A DNA stretch of 6,826 nt from Fen-1077 sp050014355 (GTDB taxonomy: Bacteria; Chloroflexota; Dehalococcoidia; Dehalococcoidales; RBG-16-60-22): positions 1-6,826 of the forward strand of contig JBEKDL010000087.1 of the NCBI GenBank assembly GCA_050014355.1. The letters run 5' to 3'. This document shows positions 1 through 5,592 of the stretch, piece after piece. A program made the translations under genes and the position numbers. The notes under the pieces were generated by a model. It did no database searches and had not been told where the DNA came from. It saw only the letters and a program-made list of their open reading frames with translations. Within the stretch, counting starts at the first letter, position 1; each line of letters opens with the position of its first letter.

Positions 1-131
1 GGGGGCAGGAAATCTGGAGTTTCAAGGCACTTAATAGGGGCACGAGCACCATTTCTCTGGCCTATTCGCAGTCATGGGAAGGCGGCACTAAAAGCGCCTG
101 GACTTTTACGGGAGAGGTCACGATTAAATAG
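1..131 (+). CDS. C-terminal end of a chagasin-like (I42 family) protease inhibitor, 5' truncated by the window edge
   Basis: An open frame enters from the left edge (complete codons from base 3) and stops at TAG 129-131, giving 42 residues. It reads as the last two beta strands of a chagasin/I42 cysteine-protease inhibitor: a W-[ST]-F-K-A-L strand, then a G-T-S-T-I-S-L strand, then Y-S-Q-S-W-E-G-G followed by a closing W-T-F strand. In the family the corresponding loop is usually R-P-W-E; here it is Q-S-W-E, so the Trp and Glu are kept but the Arg and Pro are not. Family members are normally secreted or periplasmic and block papain-like peptidases; the signal peptide, if any, lies outside the window. 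It is followed by a strong terminator. The family call rests on pattern recognition of a short tail. Confidence 0.68.
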   Translation, partial: GQEIWSFKALNRGTSTISLAYSQSWEGGTKSAWTFTGEVTIK

Positions 132-156
132 TCGCCAAAGAGGAACAGACACTATT

Positions 157-190
157 GAGCCCCGGTTTTTATCGGGGCTCTTCTTTTTTA
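157..190 (+). terminator. Intrinsic terminator of the chagasin-like gene
   Basis: An 8-bp perfect stem, GAGCCCCG (157-164) with CGGGGCTC (173-180), encloses an AT-rich loop and is followed directly by a T-rich tract (181-189). The T tract is on the + strand side only, so it terminates the gene ending at 131. The opposite-strand gene queH ends inside it: its stop TAA is 169-171 in the loop, and its last three sense codons form the right arm of the stem. Confidence 0.85.
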
Positions 191-711
191 TACCGCTCCC
201 ATTCGCTGTAAACGCAACCGCAATATTGCTGCCGGTAGAGATTCATCGGCTTGGTCAGGTGGCGGCTATCGGAATAGCGTTTGCGGAGGTCGGCGTAAAG
301 AAATTCCACGCCCTGTGCGGCGGCCACTTTCCGGCCGGTCTCCACGATGATTTCATGTTTCTGATGTGGGCTGATGAGCAGGGTGGTGGTAAAAGCCTCG
401 TACCCCTGCTGGCGGGCGGTCTCCGCTGTTTTGGCCAACCGCAGCTCAAAGCAATAGCGACAGCGCTCTGACTCATGGTTGACCACCCGACGGAAGTATT
501 CGACGATATCATAGTCCCGTGCGACAATCAGGGGCAGGTTTACCTGCTGCGCGAGAGACTGCATGCTTTCCAGCCTCTGCCGGTGCTCGGTAAAGGGGTG
601 GATATTGGGGTTATACCAGAACCCGCCTGCCTCGTAGCTCTCCCGCCGCCAGTGCTCGACGGTATAAGCCGCGCAGTGCGCGCAGCAGACGTGCACTAAA
701 ACCTTCTTCAT
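169..711 (-). CDS. queH: Epoxyqueuosine reductase QueH
   Basis: This 180-residue cytoplasmic protein is of the QueH (DUF208) family. QueH performs the last step of queuosine synthesis, reducing epoxyqueuosine to queuosine at the tRNA wobble position, and replaces the unrelated cobalamin-dependent QueG in many bacteria. The family cysteines are all visible: C-C-A-H-C at residues 9-13, E-R-C-R-Y-C-F-E-L-R-L around C84 and C87, and Y-C-G-C at C164/C166; these serve the iron-sulfur centre. The Y-N-P-N-I-H-P stretch near residue 33 and the T-T-L-L-I-S-P-H-Q stretch near 108 are also typical. Length is normal for the family. The start at 711 gives the expected M-K-K-V-L-V-H-V-C-C opening, with a modest AGGGA upstream. 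It is divergent from yebC and converges with the chagasin-like gene. No partner queuosine genes are present. Confidence 0.93.
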   Translation of the reverse strand: MKKVLVHVCCAHCAAYTVEHWRRESYEAGGFWYNPNIHPFTEHRQRLESMQSLAQQVNLPLIVARDYDIVEYFRRVVNHESERCRYCFELRLAKTAETARQQGYEAFTTTLLISPHQKHEIIVETGRKVAAAQGVEFLYADLRKRYSDSRHLTKPMNLYRQQYCGCVYSEWERYKKEEPR

Positions 712-757
712 TCCAATCCCTATTTTACTCTTTTTATTACCTGTCCTGAAAGACCTC

Positions 758-787
758 TTTACCAGCCCGTCGTGGACGTGATAGAAT
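758..787 (+). promoter_or_regulatory. Candidate sigma-70 type promoter for yebC
   Basis: In the queH/yebC divergent spacer a -35-like TTTACC (758-763) is separated by 18 bases from TAGAAT (782-787), which matches the -10 consensus at five of six positions and is preceded by TG one base upstream (extended -10). Transcription would begin near 794, leaving a leader of about 40 bases before the yebC start. This is consensus matching by eye only. Confidence 0.45.
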
Positions 788-836
788 TAGCAGGTAAAAT
801 AACATGAGGGGGATTTGAGGCAAGGAGGGTACGACT

Positions 837-1595
837 ATGTCCGGGCATAATAAGTGGTCTAAAATCAAGCATCAAAAAGGCGCCGACGATGTCAAGAGAG
901 GCAATCTCTTTACCAAGCTGACCCGGGAAATCATTATCGCCGCGCGCGAGGGCGGCAGCGACCCCGATGGTAACTTCCGCCTGCGTATAGCCATCCAGAA
1001 AGCGCGCGATAGCAACATGCCCCTGGACAATATCGACCGGGCGATAAAAAAAGGCAGCGGGGAAGGCGAGGGGGGCACGCTGGTCGAGATGGTGCTGGAG
1101 GGTTACGGACCCGGCGGCACCGCGATACTGGTCAACGCCCTCTCGGACAACCGTAACCGCACCGTCCAGGAAGTCAGGAGCACTTTTACCCGTCACGGCG
1201 GCAGCCTAGCCGAAAGCGGCAGCGTAAGCTGGCTTTTCGAATCCAAGGGAATTATATCCATTGATGCGGCCAACGTGGACGCCGATGAGGTAGCTTTGCA
1301 GGCCATCGACGCCGGCGCCGAGGATGTTAAGGTTGAAACCGGCGTGGTGGAAGTGTATACCGCGCCGGAAAATTTGATGAAGGTCAGGCAAGCCCTGGAA
1401 AAGAACAAAGTGGTCGTCGCCTCGGGTGAGCTTCTTAAAGAGCCGAAGACCATGGTCCAGCTCGATGAAAAATCCGCCATGCAAGCGCTGAAATTGCTCG
1501 ATAAACTGGAATCTATCGATGATGTCCAGGCCGTCTACAGCAACGCCGATATCCCGGATGCCGTCATGGCCAGCTACCAGGAAGCCGCCGCTTAG
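837..1595 (+). CDS. yebC: YebC/PmpR/TACO1 family translation factor
   Basis: The 252-residue protein opens with the near-invariant family signature M-S-G-H-N-K-W-S-K-I-K-H-Q-K, followed by the helical N-terminal domain (F-T-K-L-T-R-E-I, then N-F-R-L-R-I-A-I-Q-K-A and N-M-P-L-D-N-I-D-R-A-I-K-K-G). The second block has Y-G-P-G-G, D-N-R-N-R-T and the G-G-S-L-A-E-S-G-S-V-S-W-L-F motif near residues 121-134. Length matches full-length members. The family was long annotated as a transcriptional regulator; its mitochondrial relative TACO1 is a translational activator, and bacterial members have been linked to relief of ribosome stalling at proline-rich stretches. AAGGAGGG at 822-829 lies 7 bases before the ATG, which fixes the start. 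It stands just upstream of ruvC and ruvA, a common bacterial order, but a repeat element separates it from ruvC. Confidence 0.95.
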   Translation: MSGHNKWSKIKHQKGADDVKRGNLFTKLTREIIIAAREGGSDPDGNFRLRIAIQKARDSNMPLDNIDRAIKKGSGEGEGGTLVEMVLEGYGPGGTAILVNALSDNRNRTVQEVRSTFTRHGGSLAESGSVSWLFESKGIISIDAANVDADEVALQAIDAGAEDVKVETGVVEVYTAPENLMKVRQALEKNKVVVASGELLKEPKTMVQLDEKSAMQALKLLDKLESIDDVQAVYSNADIPDAVMASYQEAAA

Positions 1596-1613
1596 CTATT
1601 TTAAAGTCTTGCA

Positions 1614-1710
1614 GTCATTGCGAGCGAAGCGCGGCAATCCCCTGGTCTGACCTAATACGATATAGAGATTGCCACGTCGTCCCGATTTTATCGGGACTCC
1701 TCGCAATGAC
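1614..1710. repeat. Intergenic inverted-repeat element 1 (GTCATTGCGAG type) with a nested hairpin
   Basis: Perfect 11-base terminal inverted repeats, GTCATTGCGAG (1614-1624) and CTCGCAATGAC (1700-1710), bound the element. An inner pair, GGCAATC (1633-1639) and GATTGCC (1667-1673), lets most of it fold back on itself. The right arm carries an additional small hairpin, TCCCGA-TTTTA-TCGGGA (1680-1696), absent from the corresponding place in the left arm. The element fills most of the yebC/ruvC spacer and ends 12 bases before the ruvC start. Such elements resemble non-autonomous palindromic intergenic repeats; mobility is inferred from copy number. Confidence 0.88.
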
Positions 1711-1722
1711 AATTAAAACGAG

Positions 1723-2229
1723 ATGAAAATTTTAGGCATCGACCCGGGCACCGTGGTGATGGGCTATGGGGTAATCGAAAGCGATGGCGACGCAATAGCC
1801 CTGGTCGATTTCGGCGTGATTAAAGTCCCGGAGCACGCGGAAATCGGGGAGCGCTTAAGCCTCTTATACAACAAGCTCACGGAAGTCATCAATCGCCATC
1901 GTCCCGACGCCGTCGCCGTCGAGCAGCCTTTTATCTCTAAGAACGTGAAGTCGGCCATGGCAATCGGGCGGGCGCAGGCCATTGCCATCCTCGCCGCCGC
2001 CAACAGCCACCTCCCGGTCTCCGAATATTCGCCGGCGAAGGTCAAGCAGATGGTGGCCGGATACGGCACAGGGGACAAAGAGCAAGTTCAGGAGATGGTG
2101 CGGCTCCAGCTCGGCCTGGCGCAGGCCCCCCAACCCGCCGACGCCGCCGACGCTTTAGCGGTGGCCATCTGCCACGTTCAGGAAACGCACCTGGAAAATC
2201 TAATCGCCGGACAGAGGGGGAAACGATGA
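1723..2229 (+). CDS. ruvC: Crossover junction endodeoxyribonuclease RuvC
   Basis: This 168-residue Holliday-junction resolvase cuts four-way junctions symmetrically after branch migration by RuvAB. The RNase H-like fold and all four acidic catalytic residues are present: D7 in G-I-D-P-G-T, E67 in V-E-Q-P-F, and D140 and D143 in the C-terminal D-A-A-D-A-L-A-V-A motif. The G-R-A-Q-A and Y-S-P-A-K-V-K segments (near 82-86 and 102-108) are also standard. Length is typical, so it is complete. The ATG at 1723 gives the canonical M-K-I-L-G-I-D-P-G-T start, but no good Shine-Dalgarno precedes it; only AACGAG is seen, because repeat element 1 ends 12 bases upstream. Its TGA overlaps the ruvA ATG (shared ATGA), implying translational coupling. 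Confidence 0.96.
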   Translation: MKILGIDPGTVVMGYGVIESDGDAIALVDFGVIKVPEHAEIGERLSLLYNKLTEVINRHRPDAVAVEQPFISKNVKSAMAIGRAQAIAILAAANSHLPVSEYSPAKVKQMVAGYGTGDKEQVQEMVRLQLGLAQAPQPADAADALAVAICHVQETHLENLIAGQRGKR

Positions 2230-2810
2230 TAGCCAGCCTTCGCGGTAAACTGGAATCTTTAGCGGCCGACGGGGCGGTCATCGACGTGGGGGGCGTGGGT
2301 TTCCGCGTCTTCATGCCCACAGGCGCTTTGAGCGCGCTGGGGAAACCCGGCAGCGACGTTAAAGTCTACACCCACCTGCACGTCCGCGAGGACAACCTGG
2401 CGCTTTACGGTTTCGCCTCCGCCGAGGAGCTATGGCTTTTCGAGACGCTAATCGGCGTGACGGGCCTGGGGCCGAAACTTTCGCTGGCCATGCTTTCGGC
2501 CATGAGCCCCGACCAGATTACCATGGCCATCGCCACCGGCAACGCCGATATGCTGGACATGGTGCCGGGCATCGGCAAGAAGGTGGCCAACCGCATTATC
2601 CTGGAGCTCAAGGAGAAAATCGGTGCCGCCTGGGCAGCCGCTCCCGCCACGAAAGCCGTCCAGGAAAATACCGATGTCCTGGCGGCGCTGACCTCGCTGG
2701 GCTATTCCGCCGCCGAAGCGGTGAAAGCCGTCGGCGCTTTGCCCGCGGACAGCGACCTCTCCCTCGAAGAGAAAGTCAAGCTGGCCCTGCAGTACCTCGG
2801 CGGCAAGTAA
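2226..2810 (+). CDS. ruvA: Holliday junction branch migration protein RuvA
   Basis: RuvA (194 residues) binds Holliday junctions as a tetramer or octamer and loads the RuvB helicase. Three domains are visible: an N-terminal OB fold (about 1-63) beginning M-I-A-S-L-R-G; a central domain with two helix-hairpin-helix motifs, around G-V-T-G-L-G-P-K (77-84) and V-P-G-I-G-K-K-V-A (113-121); and a C-terminal RuvB-binding domain (about 147-194). The acidic pin residues E55 and D56 that sit at the junction centre in the E. coli protein are present at the same numbers (H-V-R-E-D-N-L-A-L-Y-G-F). A GAGGGGG at 2214-2220, inside the ruvC end, serves the start, which overlaps the ruvC stop by 4 bases. ruvB is not found next to it. 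Confidence 0.96.
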   Translation: MIASLRGKLESLAADGAVIDVGGVGFRVFMPTGALSALGKPGSDVKVYTHLHVREDNLALYGFASAEELWLFETLIGVTGLGPKLSLAMLSAMSPDQITMAIATGNADMLDMVPGIGKKVANRIILELKEKIGAAWAAAPATKAVQENTDVLAALTSLGYSAAEAVKAVGALPADSDLSLEEKVKLALQYLGGK

Positions 2811-2827
2811 GGAGAAAAAACGTTAAT

Positions 2828-2912
2828 GTCATTGCGAGCGTAGCGAAGCAATCCGCCTGCAATGTCTTTATAGTAATTACGGATTGCTTCGGGCTTTCGC
2901 CCTCGCAATGAC
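2828..2912. repeat. Intergenic inverted-repeat element 2 (compact GTCATTGCGAG copy)
   Basis: It has the same 11-base ends as element 1: GTCATTGCGAG (2828-2838) and CTCGCAATGAC (2902-2912). A second perfect 11-base pair lies inside, GAAGCAATCCG (2845-2855) with CGGATTGCTTC (2880-2890), so the transcript can form one long hairpin with a central loop of about 24 bases. This is the simplest of the three copies and the best reference for the family. It lies between ruvA and the PPC-domain gene and could act as an mRNA stem-loop or weak terminator. No T tract follows, so it is not a classical intrinsic terminator. Confidence 0.9.
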
Positions 2913-2932
2913 AAAGGAAATATAAAAGAGCT

Positions 2933-3373
2933 ATGAAAGCATCTGAAGGGAAAATCGGGCGGGTCTTTATTTTACGGCTTGAAGACGGCGACGTGGTGCC
3001 GGAGTGCATCGAGAGGTTCGCCGCAGAAAAGAAAATCAGGCACGGCCAGGCTATATTAATCGGGGGGATAAGGGGCGGGCAGGTCGTCTCCGGCCCGCGC
3101 TTTAGCGATAAAATGCCCCCCGACCCCGTCCTTCTCCCCGTGGACGGCGCCCACGAGGTAGTGGGGGTGGGCATTATCGCGCCGGACAAAGACGGCAAGC
3201 CCGTCCTGCATATCCACGCCGCTTTAGGCCGCGCCGGCCATACGCTTACCGGCTGCCTGCGCCCGGGCGTGACCACCTGGCTGGTGGGCGAAGCGATTAT
3301 CTACGAGATTACGGGCGCTACCGCCCGCCGCCTGCCCGATAAAGCCAGCGGGTTTGAGCTGATGGAGATGTGA
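2933..3373 (+). CDS. PPC (DUF296) domain protein
   Basis: This 146-residue protein is almost entirely one PPC/DUF296 domain. The opening R-V-F-I-L-R-L-E-D-G-D-V-V-P with I-x-x-F-A-A-E-K-x-I (11-36), the I-G-G-I-R-G-G strand-turn (43-49), L-H-I-H (92-95) with a further histidine in A-G-H-T-L-T-G (H103), and the C-terminal E-I-T-G-A-T-A-R-R and S-G-F-E-L-M-E are typical of bacterial single-domain members. The H93/H95/H103 trio resembles a metal-binding site. In plants the domain is joined to AT-hooks; bacterial stand-alone versions form trimers and their role is not settled, so annotation as DNA-binding would be over-reading. The ATG at 2933 follows repeat 2 by 20 bases and has only weak purine-rich sequence (AAAGAG) very close to it. 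Base composition matches the ruv block. Confidence 0.88.
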   Translation: MKASEGKIGRVFILRLEDGDVVPECIERFAAEKKIRHGQAILIGGIRGGQVVSGPRFSDKMPPDPVLLPVDGAHEVVGVGIIAPDKDGKPVLHIHAALGRAGHTLTGCLRPGVTTWLVGEAIIYEITGATARRLPDKASGFELMEM

Positions 3374-3410
3374 AGAGGGGGTACAATATTATTAAGGAGA
3401 GATTATTTTA

Positions 3411-3527
3411 ATGAAAAAGGAAATTACTGGTAAGTTAATTAAAATCCAAGGCTCATTACCCAGAAATGAAATAGTCAAAAAAGTAGTTGGGACTGCAGTT
3501 TACGGATTTCTTCATTTATCTGTATAA
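3411..3527 (+). CDS. Small hypothetical ORF, 38 residues, in the AT-rich segment
   Basis: ATG 3411 to TAA 3525-3527 encodes a 38-residue basic peptide starting M-K-K-E-I-T-G-K-L-I-K-I-Q-G and ending G-F-L-H-L-S-V. A good Shine-Dalgarno, AAGGAGA (3394-3400), lies 10 bases upstream, and TACAAT (3382-3387) could be a -10 box, though no convincing -35 goes with it. It has no signal peptide or clear membrane helix. I do not recognise a family. It could be a genuine small protein, a leader peptide for the TPR gene 85 bases downstream, or the 5' remnant of a longer gene broken at the composition boundary. The Shine-Dalgarno is the main argument that it is translated. Confidence 0.42.
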   Translation: MKKEITGKLIKIQGSLPRNEIVKKVVGTAVYGFLHLSV

Positions 3528-3590
3528 ATATTGCACAATCTTGCGGTTTGTGACTCACATGTAACGAAACGATAAATTATTGAGTATTTG

Positions 3591-3612
3591 AGGAGGTATA
3601 TAATATATAAGA
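3591..3612 (+). promoter_or_regulatory. Ribosome binding site overlapped by a consensus -10 box ahead of the TPR gene
   Basis: AGGAGG (3591-3596) is a perfect Shine-Dalgarno but stands 16 bases from the ATG at 3613, which is unusually far. A TAA at 3601-3603 closes the frame upstream, so no earlier in-frame ATG, GTG or TTG exists. Within the gap is an exact TATAAT (3599-3604); if it is a -10 box, transcription would start at or next to the ATG and give a leaderless mRNA. No good -35 lies at the right distance. The 3528-3590 stretch before it is AT-rich with no other signal that I can see. Confidence 0.4.
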
Positions 3613-4950
3613 ATGGGGCTTTTTAAAGCAAAACAACCAACTGATAACTTCAACTTTAGTAATAATTTTAAAGAGGCTTTCCAATTAGGTGAAGGGGCTG
3701 ATACATTGACTAGAAAAAAGTCGATCGATATATACACCACAATAATAAAAAATAATCCCAATTGCTACGAGGCTTGGTTCAATCTCGGCGTAATACAGAA
3801 ACGAAATGGACAATGGCAAAGTGCTATCGAGTCTTTCTCCAAGGCTGAAAAATCACCGGAATTAGCAGTTGTTGCTGCTTATGCAAGATTGAAATCTCTG
3901 GTGGAAAATGGCACACAATTAGAAGAATACGATTTCCCGGCTAATTTCCGAGGTAATAATCGAAAAGCATTAGGAGTCCAAGGCCCCTGCCATAACGCTG
4001 CTAATGAATTACGAAACAGAGGTTATCCTTGTACCGTAGAGGCTAATGGAGAAAGAGCTTCAATAATATTAATGGTAGGAGAAACAAGATATATTATCAC
4101 AGTATATGATTTAGAAGGTATGCTTATAAAAAATCTATCTCGAGAAGAAGGAACTAGCACTAATTTAGGTGATGTAAATGACCTGAGTGAAATAGAACTA
4201 ATGCTCAAGAGACTGGAAATAGGGCACCTCCTTTTGACTCAAGTAAATATACCGAAATTTGTGGATGGAGTGGCATACAATAAATTACAGGCTACTGCTC
4301 GAAGGATATCCGGTCCGCACGGATGGCAACGGGAAGGGCTCTCTTTCGAAGAGGTTGCTCAACGGAATAAAAAGGATGCGCCTCCCGGCGTCGAATTAAT
4401 ACAAACCACAAGCATTGAGGGGATTGCTAAAGCTAATTATATTCCTGGTACTTTTTTAGCATGTATGCTGGACGGAGAACCCCGTGTTATTACGGTACTA
4501 AATGAAACGCGAAGTGACCATATTTCAACAATTAAGAGAGGCGTAGAGGGTGGAGCCTGTATTTTCCGTGGTGAATTCTTTTTCATGCCTGAGTACCCGC
4601 TCGTTCACATCGGACTGGGCATACCAGTAGAATATCTAGCCGGCAATCGTGTATCTCTTTCAATTGTGGAGAACGTGGCGAACTTTATGGAGGCAAATTT
4701 CCAAGATTGGGCATCTGCCATTGAGAAAAAGAGGTACACCTTGGTGCATGTATTTAACTCGAACTATACAAATATTACTACTGGTCGTACTTCTTTAGAT
4801 GATGAAATCATCAATAGTATTATTGATTCAATCAACCAGGCCAGCGTATCTATGCAGAAGATACCAGAAATGACATTGGATTTCAAAAAGGCGACGAAAA
4901 GATTTTTCGAGCAATACCCGGATCCATTTATCTGGAGCTCAAAATCATAG
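3613..4950 (+). CDS. TPR-containing protein of unknown function
   Basis: This is a 445-residue soluble protein without signal peptide or membrane segments. Residues about 35-83 form a TPR unit: helix K-K-S-I-D-I-Y-T-T-I-I, the N-N-P-N-C-Y-E-A-W-F-N-L-G-V turn and helix, then G-Q-W-Q-S-A-I-E-S-F-S-K-A. The remaining 350 residues match no family I recognise. They include a beta-rich stretch about 137-172, a charged helix about 190-207 (S-E-I-E-L-M-L-K-R-L-E), a central section rich in short strands (275-345), and a helical C-terminus with many acidic and basic residues. The coding DNA is much richer in A and T than the ruv block, with frequent ATA and AGA codons, and the shift begins just after 3373, suggesting transfer. 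The TPR suggests a protein-protein adaptor role; no catalytic motif is apparent. It converges with the cupin-like gene. Confidence 0.82.
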   Translation: MGLFKAKQPTDNFNFSNNFKEAFQLGEGADTLTRKKSIDIYTTIIKNNPNCYEAWFNLGVIQKRNGQWQSAIESFSKAEKSPELAVVAAYARLKSLVENGTQLEEYDFPANFRGNNRKALGVQGPCHNAANELRNRGYPCTVEANGERASIILMVGETRYIITVYDLEGMLIKNLSREEGTSTNLGDVNDLSEIELMLKRLEIGHLLLTQVNIPKFVDGVAYNKLQATARRISGPHGWQREGLSFEEVAQRNKKDAPPGVELIQTTSIEGIAKANYIPGTFLACMLDGEPRVITVLNETRSDHISTIKRGVEGGACIFRGEFFFMPEYPLVHIGLGIPVEYLAGNRVSLSIVENVANFMEANFQDWASAIEKKRYTLVHVFNSNYTNITTGRTSLDDEIINSIIDSINQASVSMQKIPEMTLDFKKATKRFFEQYPDPFIWSSKS

Positions 4951-4978
4951 ATTATATGTAGTAGCCAAGACATCATCT

Positions 4979-5087
4979 GTCATTGCGGGGAGCTCTTCAA
5001 CTACGCTCAGGATAAACTTCGCGATGCGGCAAATTCTATCATTGACTTATTCCATCTTTGAGATTGCCACGCTTCGCTCGCAATGAC
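4979..5087. repeat. Intergenic inverted-repeat element 3, composite copy with an insert in the left arm
   Basis: Ends GTCATTGCG (4979-4987) and CGCAATGAC (5079-5087) match the other two elements, and the right arm has the standard inner GATTGCC (5062-5068), which pairs in part with GGCAA (5028-5032). Where the left arm should continue with a short GAGCGAAGC-like segment there are about 35 extra bases (4988-5022), including CTACGCTCAGGATAAACTTC (5001-5020), which look like part of another intergenic repeat. The element lies between the convergent TPR and cupin-like genes and could serve as a two-way stem-loop at their 3' ends. Confidence 0.8.
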
Positions 5088-5141
5088 AACGGCGATAAAA
5101 TTCAACGTCACCTCAAACCTTCCCTTTCCCCTCACCCCCAA

Positions 5142-5555
5142 TTACTTCCGCGCGTATGCCAGCTTGGAGATATAATCGTAGAAAATGATGGGCTTGGTCA
5201 CTTTCTTAAAGACAAGCGGGCAGTGAAACAGCCCCGCTTTAATAAATACCGTGGTATAAGTGGTGAAGACGTGCTTTTCCATGTTCTTCCCGTCTTCACT
5301 TAAAGTAAGCTCAATCTCGCCGCCCAGGTCGAGCATATTGTGCGGGTCTCCCCCGAGGAATACCAGGTACTGGTCGAACTCGTGCCGGTGGGATTCCGAC
5401 TCGTCCACGTAAGGCTTGTCCACGCATTTCCAGTACATGAAAAAATCCATGTTCCCGTAGCCTTCATCGCTCTTTAAGACCGGAATCGGCGCGGTAACCG
5501 CTTCATGCCGCGAGGCCCGGGTAATGTTCGTCCTGATATACTTGTCCGTTTTCAT
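5142..5555 (-). CDS. Small cupin-like protein of unknown function
   Basis: This 137-residue cytoplasmic protein has the spacing of a single-domain cupin. The first motif is S-H-R-H-E-F-D-Q-Y (H56, H58, with E59/D61), followed by G-G-D-P-H-N-M-L-D-L-G-G-E-I-E-L; the second motif is centred on F-I-K-A-G-L-F-H-C-P-L (H111). These three histidines would be the metal ligands. No substrate can be assigned; cupins range from isomerases and dioxygenases to plain binding proteins. The start at 5555 is supported by GAGGAG (positions 5564-5569 on the complementary strand) 8 bases upstream, and a candidate promoter lies further up. Composition is intermediate between the ruv block and the TPR gene. It appears to be a single-gene unit, convergent with the TPR gene and downstream of the broken recombinase. 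Confidence 0.78.
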   Translation of the reverse strand: MKTDKYIRTNITRASRHEAVTAPIPVLKSDEGYGNMDFFMYWKCVDKPYVDESESHRHEFDQYLVFLGGDPHNMLDLGGEIELTLSEDGKNMEKHVFTTYTTVFIKAGLFHCPLVFKKVTKPIIFYDYISKLAYARK

Positions 5556-5592
5556 TTCTTTTTCTCCTCGAATCTTAGTCTGGTTTGGTTAT

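Noticed and set aside
716..750. Possible queH promoter TTCAGG-17-TAAAAT on -
   Set aside because: The -35 matches poorly and transcription would start almost at the ATG, leaving no room for the weak ribosome binding site; not strong enough to list.
759..1196. Open frame of 145 codons on - opposite the yebC start
   Set aside because: It is antisense to the conserved YebC N-terminus and promoter region, with no family resemblance.
2432..2911. Open frame of 159 codons on + in another frame of ruvA
   Set aside because: It lies almost wholly within ruvA, is Arg/Gly/His-rich as expected for a shifted GC-rich frame, and ends inside repeat 2.
2702..2914. Open frame of 70 codons on - across repeat 2
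   Set aside because: It begins with M-S-L-R-G-R-K-P-E-A-I, a translation of the palindromic repeat, and then runs antisense through the end of ruvA. Such frames are common false gene calls.
2776..3276. Open frame of 166 codons on - opposite the PPC gene
   Set aside because: It is the antisense shadow of a well-supported PPC-domain gene and repeat 2; composition and residues are not protein-like and there is no good ribosome binding site.
1614..5087. The three repeats considered as a CRISPR array
   Set aside because: They are long palindromes separated by whole genes, not short direct repeats with uniform spacers, and no cas genes are present.
5058..5303. Open frame of 81 codons on + from repeat 3 into the cupin-like gene
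   Set aside because: It starts with M-R-L-P-R-F-A-R-N-D, the typical translation of the repeat arm, and then runs antisense to a gene with a good start site and cupin motifs.
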